Source: Endotrypanum monterogeii (lineage: Eukaryota; Euglenozoa; Kinetoplastea; Trypanosomatida; Trypanosomatidae). Taken from it: a DNA stretch of 64,000 nucleotides. Every line of letters begins with the position of its first letter. The first letter of the stretch is position 1. A program made the position numbers and the translations under genes. Location: positions 3,108,144-3,172,143 of the forward strand of contig CM007320.1 of assembly GCA_000333855.2 (NCBI GenBank). Reading direction: 5' to 3'. Shown here in pieces: positions 21,282-30,615 of this stretch. Below the pieces are notes generated by a model. The model ran no database searches. It was not told where the DNA came from and was given only the letters and a program-made list of their open reading frames with translations.

Positions 21282-22206
21282 TTTTCGGAAATCTACGGTA
21301 TGGATTTATCAGTGTCCTCTGGAACTCAGAGTCCGTGATGGTGTTGGAATCAGATGTTGGCTCCTAGAAAAGAAAAAAACAAAAAATATACTCTATCAAA
21401 GCAGTAGTGATGGGTTGCGCTGGCCTTTAAACTTCAAACCCCTTTGAATGTACGCCACGAAGTTTTGAGCTCGGCACGCTGCGACTACATGCACCGCAGG
21501 ATAATGGGAATCACTTGTTTTTCTTTCCCCTTTTATGCCCACTCACTTTTTGTTTGTGCATCCATGGACAAGCATACATGTATTTTTACATGCGTTGGAA
21601 AAAAAAAAGGGGTAAGCGACAGGGTTGACATATGAAGGGAGTTGAAAAAGGCGTCGTCAGGTTTTGAGGTAGCAATATGCATGAGGCAGTGAAGGTATGT
21701 TACAATGGAAATATGCAAAAGCGAGGACCATTTTTTTTTTTTTTGTAAAAGCAGGCGGGCACTGGGGAGCGATTTGAACGTCTTTATAAAATCCATGTGG
21801 ACACAAGGATATTACGTGCACTCCAAAAAAAAAAAATTAAGACCGCCCATTTTGCTCACTTCGTTCGACATAACAAAACTTAGTATCAATGATGTAAATA
21901 TAGTGCGGTATCACGAGATGTAAAAAGGGTGAAATACACGGCATCAGCAAAAATGACAAACACATCATGCAGAATTATTCAGTAAAAAAGAAAACGAAGA
22001 GCTACAAAGAAAGAAAGCATGAAAAAAATCTGAAAATCAGACACAACTGTCTTTGCATTCAACAAGAGTCTCCGTTTAAGTTACTGAGCCTAATCATCTT
22101 CTATTTTCTGAAACTTTTGGAGCTGCATTATCGCAAAACTGCAGAAAGTTAAGACGAATAGTTTCATTCTGAACAACTGCTCATTCCCAACCCTCCTTTG
22201 CCGAGT
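21271..22206. other. Intergenic spacer, no gene seen
   Basis: AT-rich with T13 (about 21730) and A12 (about 21825) tracts. Nothing recognisable is encoded. It should hold the 3' UTR of COQ5 and the 5' UTR of the kinase. Confidence 0.55.
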
Positions 22207-23073
22207 CTACGCGACATTCGACTCAGGCTTTGCCTCAGACTCCATCTCGGAAGCGGTGAAAGCGGGAGTATCTGAGCAGCTCTTTGTCTGGATAGGTGTA
22301 GGGGCTGTTTTCACACCAGTGTGGATACAAGCAATGCCTCCAGACAAATTCTCATAGCGCACGTACCCAAAGCCTGCGTCACGGATCATCTGCGCAAACG
22401 TCTCTTGATCTGGAAATGCACGTATGCTATCAATCAAGTAACGATAACTTTCCTCATCCGCAAGCAAGCGTCCTGCTTGTGGTATAAAGCCGTAAGACCA
22501 CAAGTCGTAAGGCATGGTCAAAAGAGGACAGGTCACTTTACTGAATTCCAGTACGTTCATAACGCCGCCTACTTTGAGAACGCGGAAAGCTTCGCGTAGG
22601 GCCTTTGGTCTATCGCTGAAGTTACGAATGCCAAATGAAACTGTGTAGCTGTCGAAGACACCATCTTCAAAGGGAAGCTCCTCACCACTGGCACAAACCC
22701 AGTCAATATCCATATAGCCCTCGCGCTCTGCACGCTTCTCACCCTCCTTAAGCATCAGGGAGTTAATATCACAAACAACAACTTTTGTGCCATCGAGGGC
22801 CTTTGGCACCAGGCCGAAAGAATGCTCCCTGAGGCGGATGCTGTCCGTTATTCTGAAGGCAATATCGCCCGTGCCACCCGCAACATCGAGGAACTTGCAC
22901 CCAGGTAATGGGCAAACACAGTTCTCAACAAAGTGCTTCTTCCAAATGCGGTGAATGCCTAGAGAAAGAACGTCGTTCATAAGGTCATACTTTGGAGCAA
23001 CGGAGTCGAACACCTTTTTTACGTAGGCATCACCAAGGCCCATGTTTTTGCAAAGACGTGTGTTGCGCAACAT
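22207..23073 (-). CDS. COQ5: Ubiquinone biosynthesis C-methyltransferase COQ5 (UbiE family)
   Basis: A 288-residue class I SAM-dependent methyltransferase that C-methylates 2-methoxy-6-polyprenyl-benzoquinol in mitochondrial ubiquinone synthesis. Both UbiE/COQ5 signatures are visible: YDLMNDVLSLGIHRIWK at about 29-45, and the RVLKVGG..NVLEFSK segment at about 170-190. The SAM-binding motif I is LDVAGGTGD at 62-70. The end of the family fold is marked by ENLSGGIACIHTG; about 40 residues of polar tail follow. The N-terminus is short, with a few basic residues that may serve as a mitochondrial signal. The start is fixed by a textbook polypyrimidine tract and CAG 12 nt upstream. NDH2, encoded about 9 kb away, uses the ubiquinone this pathway makes, although neighbours in such units need not be linked. 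Confidence 0.95.
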   Translation of the reverse strand: MLRNTRLCKNMGLGDAYVKKVFDSVAPKYDLMNDVLSLGIHRIWKKHFVENCVCPLPGCKFLDVAGGTGDIAFRITDSIRLREHSFGLVPKALDGTKVVVCDINSLMLKEGEKRAEREGYMDIDWVCASGEELPFEDGVFDSYTVSFGIRNFSDRPKALREAFRVLKVGGVMNVLEFSKVTCPLLTMPYDLWSYGFIPQAGRLLADEESYRYLIDSIRAFPDQETFAQMIRDAGFGYVRYENLSGGIACIHTGVKTAPTPIQTKSCSDTPAFTASEMESEAKPESNVA

Positions 23074-23548
23074 TTTCCTTTTCCACTGAAGGTGGAAAAA
23101 AAAAAGGTTGGAGATACGTCTCTCTTCAAAAAAAAAGATGTTACAGCGTCACTTGAGTGTGATGATTACTTCCTTCTCAAAATTCGTCAGGAAGCATAGA
23201 TACAAGAAGAAGAATGAGAATGATGTCTTGGACATATGAAGTAGAGAAAGAGCGTATTTCGAGCATTCAGGTGGAATCAAACAGGTAAATTATAGTATAT
23301 TTTTCTCCCGAGCGCTTTTTGGCGTGAGGAAAAAAAATAAAGCATTGTTTCTGTTTCGTTGCCGCAAATATGCCGAAAGCCTGTGCCTGGGTAGGAAAAT
23401 ATCAAACCCAGGTCTCGAGCAACAGCGATGGTAGGATACTGGCGATAAAGAGAAAGTTAGACCTGGCTGCGAATCCAGAAAACGAGTTGACGTTTTTTTT
23501 TTTATTCATCATTTTTTTTTCTAGTGTGTTTTTTCCCTTTGATAGCTA
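23074..23548. other. Intergenic spacer, no gene seen
   Basis: It contains the COQ5 leader with its splice acceptor and the 3' flank of that mRNA's upstream neighbour, with T9-T11 tracts near 23493 and 23511. No gene is supported. Confidence 0.5.
23086..23105 (-). promoter_or_regulatory. Predicted spliced-leader acceptor for COQ5
   Basis: On the minus strand a T10 run and a short C/T stretch lead into TTCAG, with the AG at 23086-23087. This leaves a 5' UTR of about a dozen nucleotides before the ATG at 23073. Confidence 0.65.
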
Positions 23549-25183
23549 TCAAGCGCAATCCGAGAGTACATGCAAATCGCCGTCATCACCCCCAACGCAA
23601 ATTGCATTGTGCTTATTGGCTGCAGAAACACTACATATTTGATATGACCAATCAGAGAACGGGCAAGAGAAGAGTAGCGGCAGAGATGCTGGGCGCCTCT
23701 TCAAATTCGAAGTCACAGGTACACAGTCATCATTGCTCTCACTCTCCCGCATAAGCAATCTAGCGTCCACGAAGCCAGCGTAATTGTATTGCATTTTTTT
23801 CTGCGAGCTTTCGAGAGCGATTTTTGGAACACCAGTTGTCAGGTCGTCGTCAGTTGGAGAGATTCCACAGCAAATATCATAAAATAAAAGACTGTTCGAT
23901 GAAATATGGGGATATATTACACGGTTGAGTAGAGGCATGACAGATAACTTTGGTGGTGAGAGATTCGCGGAAAGTTGGGTGCGACGTGAGTCACTGGTGC
24001 TGACTCGTGTTACTTCTTCGAATGAGGACGCGCCAATTAAAAAACCACTAATGTCACCTGTCTCGGTGTTGAGCCAGACCATTGGTGCCCCGCATCGGAA
24101 CGAAGATGATGGTTGCACAAGGTGCAGCGCCTCAATCTCACCACCAACAGAAGTTCTTGCAACAGGCTCGTTGCGCTTGCGCAAGTCCCATAGTACGAGC
24201 ATCCCATCTTTGCTTCCAGTGATCAGCTGGACAGCATTGCTACGATCTGCTACTTCAACAGCGGTAATAGCTGTTCCTTGCGACACTCGCCGTGCGCCTG
24301 AGTTGGACGCACTCAAAATTGCCGGTGGTGGTGGTGCCTCTGTACAAACTAAAAGACTTGTGATACGCGCATCGACAAGTGCAGAGCAGCCATTGGATAG
24401 TGCAGCGACAGCGACACTGTCTGACAACGTGACTACGGCAGTGGCTGTCGGTACACCACTACCCCGCTGCGAGCTGTTGTTGAACATCAAAGCTCGAAGG
24501 CTGTATGTACGAAGGGGCTCTCCCGTTGTTTCGTCCAAGTCCTCAAGATCGAAAATGTCGAGCTGCGGCGCACCACTATAGCCGCAAATTGTGTTCAATG
24601 TATTTCCGAAAAATTGTGTCACTGAGAGGCCAAAGCTTATTCTATTTTCCCCTCCCAATCGTGCTTGCACCGTGGCTGATTCGAGCTCGAGGACTGGTTT
24701 CGATGCATGTCTTGAAACCTCGTCAGGTGTAAGCCACGATGAAGCGCCAAAAAGCTTAAAGCCTGAACGTTTGGATGCAATAAGATATTCATCTCGGGGG
24801 TCCCATGTTGTGCTGGTGATGCAATTTTTAAAGGTGTCGAGTCCTGAGACAAGAGGCTCTCCATCGTCATCTCGTCGAACAGGATGCATGCTAGAGAGAA
24901 CAGTACGAGTTACGTGTGTCGAGTCAAGCGGAAACGCATTCCAAAAATGCTGGCGAATTCTGTACTTGGATTGCCCAAAGAGCCCGCGGTAGAGGTATGG
25001 TCGCAGATAGTGAAGTTGTGAAACCAATGCTTCAGATGCTTGCGCAGGGAGAGGATATGAGAGAACATACGCTTCTTCTCGCTGCCGTTTTAAAGACACT
25101 TCTTTTGAATTTGTTCCATTTTTTATTGGTAGCGTCTCTGTTCTCCTGCTGGCTCCAAAGAATCTGTGCAGGGTTGGCTGCAT
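23549..25183 (-). CDS. WD40 protein with N-terminal PIP box; candidate PCNA-linked DCAF
   Basis: A 544-residue protein. It opens with MQPTLHRFF, where Q2-x-x-L5-x-x-F8-F9 is an exact PCNA-interacting (PIP) box, the arrangement that binds the sliding clamp. Residues about 110-540 form a degenerate WD40 propeller with repeats ending in WDPR, FDLED, WDLR and similar, and Ser/Thr-rich loops. WDLR at 332-335 fits the WDxR motif by which WD40 substrate receptors dock on DDB1 in CRL4 ubiquitin ligases; a second WDPR is at 127-130. A PIP box plus a WDxR propeller recalls Cdt2/DTL, whose PIP box is C-terminal. A replication or repair role is inference. No signal or membrane segments are visible. The ATG follows a T/C-rich leader. 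Confidence 0.72.
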   Translation of the reverse strand: MQPTLHRFFGASRRTETLPIKNGTNSKEVSLKRQREEAYVLSYPLPAQASEALVSQLHYLRPYLYRGLFGQSKYRIRQHFWNAFPLDSTHVTRTVLSSMHPVRRDDDGEPLVSGLDTFKNCITSTTWDPRDEYLIASKRSGFKLFGASSWLTPDEVSRHASKPVLELESATVQARLGGENRISFGLSVTQFFGNTLNTICGYSGAPQLDIFDLEDLDETTGEPLRTYSLRALMFNNSSQRGSGVPTATAVVTLSDSVAVAALSNGCSALVDARITSLLVCTEAPPPPAILSASNSGARRVSQGTAITAVEVADRSNAVQLITGSKDGMLVLWDLRKRNEPVARTSVGGEIEALHLVQPSSSFRCGAPMVWLNTETGDISGFLIGASSFEEVTRVSTSDSRRTQLSANLSPPKLSVMPLLNRVIYPHISSNSLLFYDICCGISPTDDDLTTGVPKIALESSQKKMQYNYAGFVDARLLMRESESNDDCVPVTSNLKRRPASLPLLFSCPFSDWSYQICSVSAANKHNAICVGGDDGDLHVLSDCA

Positions 25184-26718
25184 GGACAGCTCTCGTTAAT
25201 GGTAGCTAGGGGCTCCGAAAACAAGAAGAGGAAAGGGACAGAGTGTGGCGAATTAAAAGGCGGTGGGATAGGTCATGGCTGTTGCGGTGGTGTTCTCTCC
25301 CGCGGTGGCCGTGTCCCGCGCCGGCTCGGGGGGGGGGGCTGCGGGGCCCGCCTGGTTATTTTTTCATGGGCGCTCCGGGGGGTCTCATGAGGGGCCCCCC
25401 TTGGCCTTTATGGCAGGCCGGCGTGGTGGCCGCGCGGCTGGCGGTGACCAGGGGACATCCCGATACCCCCGTCCCCCCCATGGGTTTCTGCCGGCTTGTT
25501 CATCTTTCCGCCTGTTCCCCTAGGTGTGCGAAGGCGGATGGGCGCCCTTTTGGGAGTTCCGTGATTAAAGCGGTAAAACAGTTGCGCCGAGGGCTTCGCA
25601 TCCCTCAAATCCGCGCGCCGGGAACTGCATGCGTCCACGTCGTCGTCAAACTCGTGGGGCTGTTTCGCTGGACCGCCGAGGCGCGAAAGGCCACCTAACC
25701 AAACCAAGGGGACGCCACTTGTTTTGGCAGATGGCGTTAGCGCCTAAAACGCCCAGGTTCCCCCACCTGTAGGGGGGGGGGGTTGCGTTGTTTTCTTGGC
25801 GCCTTCGCGAGACTTGGGGGCCGGGCCGGGCCGGGCCGGGGGGGGGGGAGGGGGTAAGCAGTTTGCCCTCGCGGGTTTTGGCCCCTTTAGGTAAACATCC
25901 GTGGGCTACGGCTCTTTTTCGAATGAACCACTGTTCCTTCAGAGCTGTTGATCCTATTTCCTTCCGTACAGCTCCGCACGGCCGCGGACGACTTCATTGT
26001 CACTGTTTCATTCCATGGTTGGAGTGGAGTCGTAGGTTCTCTCAAATGCGAAGCCGTGCTGTACACACGAAGACGCACCACTGCGACGAATCAGTGGCCG
26101 CGAGGGTGAGGTGGAGTACGGTTCCAATTCTGATAGCGCTGTTACTCAGTTGTGGCAGGGACAACAAACAAACAAAAAAAAACAGCGACCCTAGAGGAGC
26201 AGCGGCACGGAATGCGCTCGAGGCGCAAAACAACCCCTTTCTTCGTGCTTCAGGAAAAACCTAACCGCCACTGGGGCGCTTCCCGCGTTGGGGTTTATGG
26301 GGAGCCAAGAGAATGGTAATACGCAAAGATGACATGTGCACCCGCATGGGATTTCCTTCGTGTCCGTATGACACACACAAAGAAGTGCAACCAAACGCAT
26401 TCCTACCCGCTTACTCTGGACTGTTTCACGTGCTCGAAATTGTTCCAGTATCGTGGAGGGAGGGAGGGGGGGAGTGAATTTGCGGAAAGTTACCTCCTTA
26501 CGCCGAGATCGGTTCCAAGTCTATGCGCGTGTGGGTGCGTGTGGTGTGTTTCGGCGTGGTGGAAAGATCGAGCGTCAAGGGAGGGTAAAAAAATGGGGGA
26601 GAGGGCAAACTGTAAATCAAGATATCTAAAACAAATTTGTGTTGTAAAGCAGAATCGCACTGAAGCTGCGAAAAAAAAAAACAACAACAAGCGGACTTGC
26701 GCTGTGACACCAAGAGCT
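25184..26718. other. Intergenic region containing an anomalous GC-rich island
   Basis: From about 25260 to 25870 the sequence is strikingly GC-rich, with G9-G12 runs and CCGGG repeats (about 25820-25842), unlike every other spacer here. Short frames cross it on both strands but none shows recognisable protein features. From 25900 on, composition returns to normal; a poly-A tract lies at about 26175 and another at 26670. Confidence 0.6.
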
Positions 26719-28221
26719 TCACTCGACGCGATGTGCACCTTGAATACCTACCACGGGGTCTCGAGACACGGCCATTGGGTTAGAAGAAGCGTTGCCCACA
26801 GGAGATGGTGAGAAACGCTTGATGCGATTTGCCTCCAGCTGTCGTGCGAGCTCCATTTGCACGAGGGAGGTGCTTTGAAGCAACTGCCTTATGCTCGATC
26901 GAGAGGCATTGTCCTGACCCCTGTGCATTTTCGATTCGCGCGGGGTTGGTGTGAAGGACGACATGAGTGAAGGCGAGGTTGTGCGAACTACTTTGTGTGA
27001 AGGCACCCTAGGGCGCAGATTGGCTGGGTAGCTCGTTTCGGGGGTGCGTTCTGAACTGGGCAACGTCACTGTGTGCTGTAGGTAATTTTCCATCGCGGCT
27101 GCATCGTTGTCGGTGAGTCGGTTGTTGGGGCCCTGGATGGAGACGGGGTGAGACTCGATAAAGTGTGGGGAGGTCGGCGAGTGGCGGGGTGCCAAGATCG
27201 GAGTTATGTGCTGCTTGTGGACTCGGGCGGGGATGGGCATGGTCGGTGGGGGGGCCACCTGAGTCAAGGGTAGTCGACTTTCGAGCAGGTTGACACCCAT
27301 TTGTTGGGACAGGATCATACGCTCCATCTCGCGTTGCGCCGCGTAGTAGAGAAACAGATACTGATCTTTCCGCCGCACCATTCCACTGCGACACGCCTTC
27401 AGGAAGCCAACGATGCGAGGAATGCTGATGTTTTCTTGGCCCAGCTGAAACTGCGCGAGGGTGATATGAAGAGCAATAAAGACCCCGGTGCGCCCAACAC
27501 CGCCAGAGCAGTGCACCACAATCGGCGACTGCGTGCTACGCGGTGACTTGGCTATATTATAGATCATCTCCATTAGCGAGACACTGCCCTGCGGCACCCC
27601 TTGATCCGGCCAAGCCAGATATTGCATGTGGGACACCTCTTTTTGGTTACCACTAATGCTGCGCAGTAGAAGACGGCGATGTATCAAGTCGTGCCGCACG
27701 CTTTCTGAAACGAGTGTAACGGTAAGAATTCCCAGATCATAGGTCTCGCTCCATGGAGGCCAGTACATCTCACTCTTGGCTTTGCCGTTCTCTTGAACGG
27801 CGCAGAGCATCACAATGAACGCTGCATCATGCTCGTACACCATGCGCCAGAAGTCCAACACGGTATTCTTCATCGGCGCCTGCGTCGCGATGTAAAAAAA
27901 CGGTACATTGAACTTTTTTCGAGCATCAATGTAGTTGGCGTTGATGTACGTGCCGTCTCCACGGGAGTTAATTTTGTTCAGTCGCACGATGGTGCCCTCG
28001 TTCGGCTTCACATCGGGGAATCGATTTTTCATTAAACTCGAGCCGAGGGAGGCGTTGAAAAACTCATCCAAATTGCACCGAACTTTTTCGTCTAGGCGGC
28101 GAAGTTGCTCTAGCTCCCGATCGAATCCATCTTCCATGGACGGGTAAACACGCGCGCCAAGGCGACTAAGATGGATGTCGAAGCGCTGTTTCTCTTTGTA
28201 CTGTTTTTCGCTCATTGGCAT
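26719..28221 (-). CDS. Protein tyrosine phosphatase with C-terminal extension
   Basis: A 500-residue classical (cysteine-based, non-receptor) tyrosine phosphatase. The domain spans about 25-310 and all key elements are intact: KNRFPDV at 65-71 (KNRY-loop equivalent), INANYI at 93-98, TQAP at 113-116, the WPD loop with general acid Asp206, and the P-loop HCSGGVGRTG with nucleophile Cys238 and Arg244. A Gln-containing loop with FLKACR and QYLFLYYA follows. The last 190 residues are Pro/Ser/Arg-rich and disordered, longer than in minimal family members. No membrane segment or signal peptide is present, so it is probably cytosolic. In trypanosomes a related enzyme controls life-cycle differentiation; whether this is its orthologue is not decidable from the sequence alone. 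Confidence 0.93.
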   Translation of the reverse strand: MPMSEKQYKEKQRFDIHLSRLGARVYPSMEDGFDRELEQLRRLDEKVRCNLDEFFNASLGSSLMKNRFPDVKPNEGTIVRLNKINSRGDGTYINANYIDARKKFNVPFFYIATQAPMKNTVLDFWRMVYEHDAAFIVMLCAVQENGKAKSEMYWPPWSETYDLGILTVTLVSESVRHDLIHRRLLLRSISGNQKEVSHMQYLAWPDQGVPQGSVSLMEMIYNIAKSPRSTQSPIVVHCSGGVGRTGVFIALHITLAQFQLGQENISIPRIVGFLKACRSGMVRRKDQYLFLYYAAQREMERMILSQQMGVNLLESRLPLTQVAPPPTMPIPARVHKQHITPILAPRHSPTSPHFIESHPVSIQGPNNRLTDNDAAAMENYLQHTVTLPSSERTPETSYPANLRPRVPSHKVVRTTSPSLMSSFTPTPRESKMHRGQDNASRSSIRQLLQSTSLVQMELARQLEANRIKRFSPSPVGNASSNPMAVSRDPVVGIQGAHRVE

Positions 28222-28249
28222 TGTGCTGTTTGTACCCTGCAGGTTTCTG

Positions 28250-28294
28250 CTGTATATATATATATATATATATGTGTGTGTGGGGGGGGGGGGG
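28250..28294 (-). promoter_or_regulatory. Predicted spliced-leader acceptor for the tyrosine phosphatase
   Basis: On the minus strand a C13 run and a CA/TA array precede ACAGCAG, with candidate AGs at 28250-28251 and 28247-28248, about 30 nt before the ATG at 28221. The long alternating AT/CA array between tract and AG is unusual. Confidence 0.45.
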
Positions 28295-29140
28295 ACGAGG
28301 GAAGGTGAGAAAAGTGAAGGTGATCCGAACGATGGGAAAAGTACTTGAGAGAAGTCACTCGAAAGGCAAACAAAAAGGCTATTTTCCTGTTTCTTCCTTT
28401 AAATTGAGTTTTAAGTTTAGAAAGTTTTTAATTTCCCTTTCGCCCCAACTACCCGTTACTGAGCACGCGCCCGAGCGACTTCGTAGCACTCGTTTATTCC
28501 ATACCTCGTCTCAGACCACCACTTCCGGGGTTCGAGAGGTGCCACACGTAGACGTGAATGCATTCAACTCCTTTTTTCCACCATTTCTCTCGTCACGCCA
28601 ACGTAAAAAGTGTGAAGACACCCCGCGAACGCACACCGACCAACGGCCACAATAAAAAAAATATATTCTGAAACGTGGCATTCTACCAGAAAAAAATTAA
28701 CAAGTACTACCCATGCAGCAACAGCCCACCTACTCTTCTCACTCTGTCTTGCGCACCGTAGTTACGTGCGCGCCACCGGCGACGCAGCGGCAGCCATCCG
28801 ATCCGGTTGCTCGTGAGACCTACCGTTCCCTGTCACTGCCGACTCGGTCGCTACAGCCCGCTGTATTAAAGTGGAAAGGGGGCGGGGAAGCACCCCGACG
28901 CCCACAGCTCTGTGGTACTTTTCGGAGTGGACACGTAACGTTCCGGGTGCCTGAGCATTACCGGCTTACCTAGTGAGAAAAAGATGTTGCATGCTTGGCA
29001 TGCGTGTAGACATCGAGGAGTTCATTTTACGGGGCCCTACTTGCCGCATTTGCCCGACAACCCACCTTGTCTGACACCCCGCGGGCTTATATGTATTTTA
29101 ATCGGCCGTCCTATACCCAGAACATTATGTAGGGTTCACT

Positions 29141-29518
29141 CCACAGCCTGTTCCCCCCAGGACCGTCTACAGAGTCCTCATGTGGTGCGATGGAGCGGTA
29201 TGCACATGTTGGGGGGGGGGTGATACTGACCGAAGCACCTGAACACGCCCTCTTAATCCAACACTGGTCAGCCCCAGCCTCGCAGGTCACCACACGTCGA
29301 TGCCACATGGACGCCCTGTCCATCGGATGCGCTGTGGCAGGTCGCTCTATAGTAACACCACTGGTAGCACGGCCGTGGACATTAGTCACGATACATAACG
29401 CCGGATGGGCCATGGGAAAGGTGTGCTTGACCCTGCCAACGCTAAGGACTGGTCGTCATGGGCGTGGGATGGTGGTGGTGGTGGTGTTGGGGAGCATGTC
29501 AGGGGTTGCTTATCTTCT
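29141..29518. repeat. Dispersed repeat family B, copy 1 (cut by N gap)
   Basis: Matches 48171-48547 almost perfectly; the seen differences are one base at the left edge, a G10 against G9 run and the last base before the gap. It ends at the N gap where copy C continues, so the true element is probably longer and continues into 29798-29932. It holds a GGT run (about 29470-29488). The frames through it have no recognisable protein. Confidence 0.8.
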
Positions 29519-29553
29519 NNNNNNNNNNNNNNNNNNNNNNNNNNNNNNNNNNN
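29519..29553. other. Assembly gap (35 N) flanked by a 244-bp duplication
   Basis: 29275-29518 before the gap is repeated at 29554-29797 after it, differing only at the last base. This is what two overlapping contig ends look like when a scaffolder does not merge them, so probably nothing is missing. Confidence 0.8.
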
Positions 29554-29932
29554 CAGCCTCGCAGGTCACCACACGTCGATGCCACATGGACGCCCTGTCC
29601 ATCGGATGCGCTGTGGCAGGTCGCTCTATAGTAACACCACTGGTAGCACGGCCGTGGACATTAGTCACGATACATAACGCCGGATGGGCCATGGGAAAGG
29701 TGTGCTTGACCCTGCCAACGCTAAGGACTGGTCGTCATGGGCGTGGGATGGTGGTGGTGGTGGTGTTGGGGAGCATGTCAGGGGTTGCTTATCTTCCGCA
29801 CAGAAATAGGCAATGAGGTTCATGATGCCGTGTGCAGAGATGTGTCCCCCCCCCTCCTCCTCCCTCACCCCTGTCGTTCGGGACTGAATTAGATTCATAA
29901 GCGAAAAATATATAATTGCTGTAAGTTAACCA
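29554..29932. repeat. Dispersed repeat family B, right part after gap
   Basis: Matches 48304-48681, with a C9 against a C8 run, up to a shared terminus GTAAGTTAACCA, after which the flanks differ. It probably belongs with 29141-29518 as a single element of about 512 bp. Confidence 0.8.
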
Positions 29933-30615
29933 AACAAAGGACGACGAGGCCGAAAACAAAAATAAGACGAGTGAAGAAATCTGTCCATCTGTGACCTAGT
30001 TTAACCAAGAGGGTATAGAAGGGCTAGGAAACCAAAACGGACCTGACCGACACAGAAAGAAAGACGGACGGGGCACGATAAAATACGAGACGAATGTGCC
30101 CTCGAATGGAGAGAGACCGTGATAAGGAAACAGGAGAGGGAGAGGGAGAGGGAGGGAGGCCCAACAAGCTCCTTCGAGAAAGAAAAAAAAATCAGCACTT
30201 ACGTGTGAAAAAAGAAGAAAACAGCGGTGCTTCGTCATTTGAACAAGCTTCAATGTTGAGAAACGAAAAATGAAAGGTGTATTACAAAGAGTGTGTCGAC
30301 CAAGGCGCCGTGAAACGAAACGGCGACTGAAGATTTTGCTACAGAAAAATAAGTACATACTTGTGCAAACCAAAGAAAAAAAAAGGGGGGGGAGTGAAGT
30401 GCAGTCCAAGATCTTTCTGTGCTTATCGGGACGGAGTGGCTCTTAAGAATCTGCTGCAGCGCAGATATGCTCGGCAATCTTCCTCTGCATACAGTATTGT
30501 ATAGAGTCACCAGTCCGAGAGGTCAACGCGCATTGGCACTTGGAAATCCCTCTTTCCCATCTGCCCATTTAGCATCCTCAGTTCTCTCCGTGCCCACGTC
30601 ACTGTAGCGCCAACG

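Larger units (their letters stand above)
28222..30615. other. Intergenic region with family B repeat and N gap
   Basis: It contains a TA/GT array and G13 run (28254-28294), an A-rich spacer, then sequence of different, GC-richer character from about 28700 to 29140. The family B repeat with an N gap follows (29141-29932), and a purine-rich spacer up to NDH2. The 28700-29140 part has a weak resemblance to family A (both contain CAGCCCGCT in a similar setting) and may be a decayed retroposon. Confidence 0.6.

Noticed and set aside
28522..28545. GGTTCGAGA resembling a tRNA T-arm
   Set aside because: No acceptor stem, D-arm or anticodon arm could be placed around it.
28841..28980. Third copy of family A
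   Set aside because: Only a short stretch around CAGCCCGCT resembles family A; the similarity is too weak to claim by eye.
29190..29816. 208-codon plus-strand frame across the N gap
   Set aside because: It spans unknown bases and the duplicated repeat; the repeated peptide is only the family B sequence read in one frame, with poly-Val from GGT repeats.
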